From JAOAFT01 sp035390885 (GTDB lineage: Bacteria > Bacteroidota > Ignavibacteria > UBA10030): a stretch of 64,000 nucleotides of DNA. Below are positions 63,847 to 64,000 of the stretch, piece by piece; the stretch's first letter is position 1; the number at the start of each line of letters is the position of its first letter. Under the pieces are notes generated by a model. That model was not told the origin of the DNA and searched no databases. It worked only from the letters and a program-made list of their open reading frames with translations. The position numbers and the translations under genes are program-made. The DNA is taken from the NCBI GenBank assembly GCA_035390885.1, contig DAOOUW010000003.1, positions 1 to 64,000 on the forward strand, given 5' to 3'.

Positions 63847-63863
63847 ATTATGCAGTTAGAAAC
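63847..63863. repeat. Possible remnant of the REPIN flank (copy I)
   Basis: ATTATGCAGTTAGAAAC matches the ATTATGCATTAGAAAC flank of the repeat family with one inserted base; no palindromic arms follow. The remaining 140 bases to the window end hold nothing clear. Confidence 0.3.
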
Positions 63864-64000
63864 AAGAAAAAATATTTCTAACAAGAGATGCAATTTATCA
63901 AGGTGTTTGTTCTTTTCTCTTGAAAGAAAACGAACAAAAGGTTACCCAAAATGTGCACAGGAAAAATTTACATCAATTGAATTATCATTAGTTCATAGTT

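Noticed and set aside
1..64000. CRISPR arrays, rRNA, tRNA or an integrase/transposase
   Set aside because: No regularly spaced direct repeats, tRNA-like cloverleaf or transposase-like protein was noticed in any gene gap; the repeated palindromes are irregular and dispersed.

Overview
The window looks like a chromosomal piece of a Gram-negative, AT-rich bacterium of the Bacteroidota/Chlorobiota group, most like Ignavibacteria. Evidence: two pectin lyases end in NFPNPFNPTTTI-type type IX secretion (T9SS) sorting domains; there are PorV/PorQ-type and other outer-membrane barrel proteins, a TonB-dependent receptor with a carboxypeptidase-regulatory N-domain, and a serine acetyltransferase and cysteine synthase pair. 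The assignment is inference from protein style; there is no rRNA here. No rRNA, tRNA, CRISPR array or transposase gene was seen.

Layout. 1-2.5 kb: 3' end of a sodium:solute symporter and a GH130-type glycoside phosphorylase (+). 2.7-7 kb: carA (-), then cysE-cysK and a CDP-alcohol phosphatidyltransferase (+). 7-12.7 kb (-): a tight run murA, membrane metallopeptidase with TPRs, Tat/Fe-S aldo-keto reductase, DUF6599-like secreted protein. 12.9-17.1 kb (-): a two-gene sugar-activation operon, a nucleotidyltransferase and an 1106-residue fusion of a fucokinase-like GHMP kinase with a UDP-sugar-pyrophosphorylase-like domain. 17.4-36.2 kb (-): a pectin locus with two GH28 polygalacturonases, a TonB receptor, a large secreted protein, PorV-like, two barrel proteins, CE12, CE8, PL1 and PL9. 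There is no SusC/SusD pair. The enzymes together would deacetylate and demethylate pectin and cut polygalacturonate outside the cell.

36.5-44.4 kb (-): a tight operon of a sensor histidine kinase, one or two tiny overlapping ORFs (the upstream one with a signal peptide), a 1600-residue protein with about twelve PKD-like repeats, an ECF sigma factor and a zinc-finger anti-sigma factor. 44.8-50.2 kb: ROK kinase (-), an unknown secreted protein (-), an Ig-like lipoprotein (+) and a broken outer-membrane protein gene (+). 50.3-54.2 kb: M14 carboxypeptidase and L-lactate dehydrogenase (-); ECF sigma and toast-rack-like protein (+). 54.5-57.8 kb (+): a TPR protein and a coiled-coil/receiver protein. 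58-60.8 kb (-): parA-parB-ridA-DUF5683. 60.9-63.8 kb (+): a 2H phosphoesterase, a C1-type peptidase and a receiver-SpoIIE phosphatase.

Threaded through the gene gaps is a family of palindromic repeats. Complete copies are about 90-110 bp, made of two inverted REP-like hairpins (a REPIN-like element) with a conserved 20-24 nt flank. I count eight copies or part copies plus one possible remnant. The most interesting items are this repeat family, the kinase/ECF/PKD operon with its hidden small ORFs, the kinase-pyrophosphorylase fusion, and the SusCD-less pectin locus.
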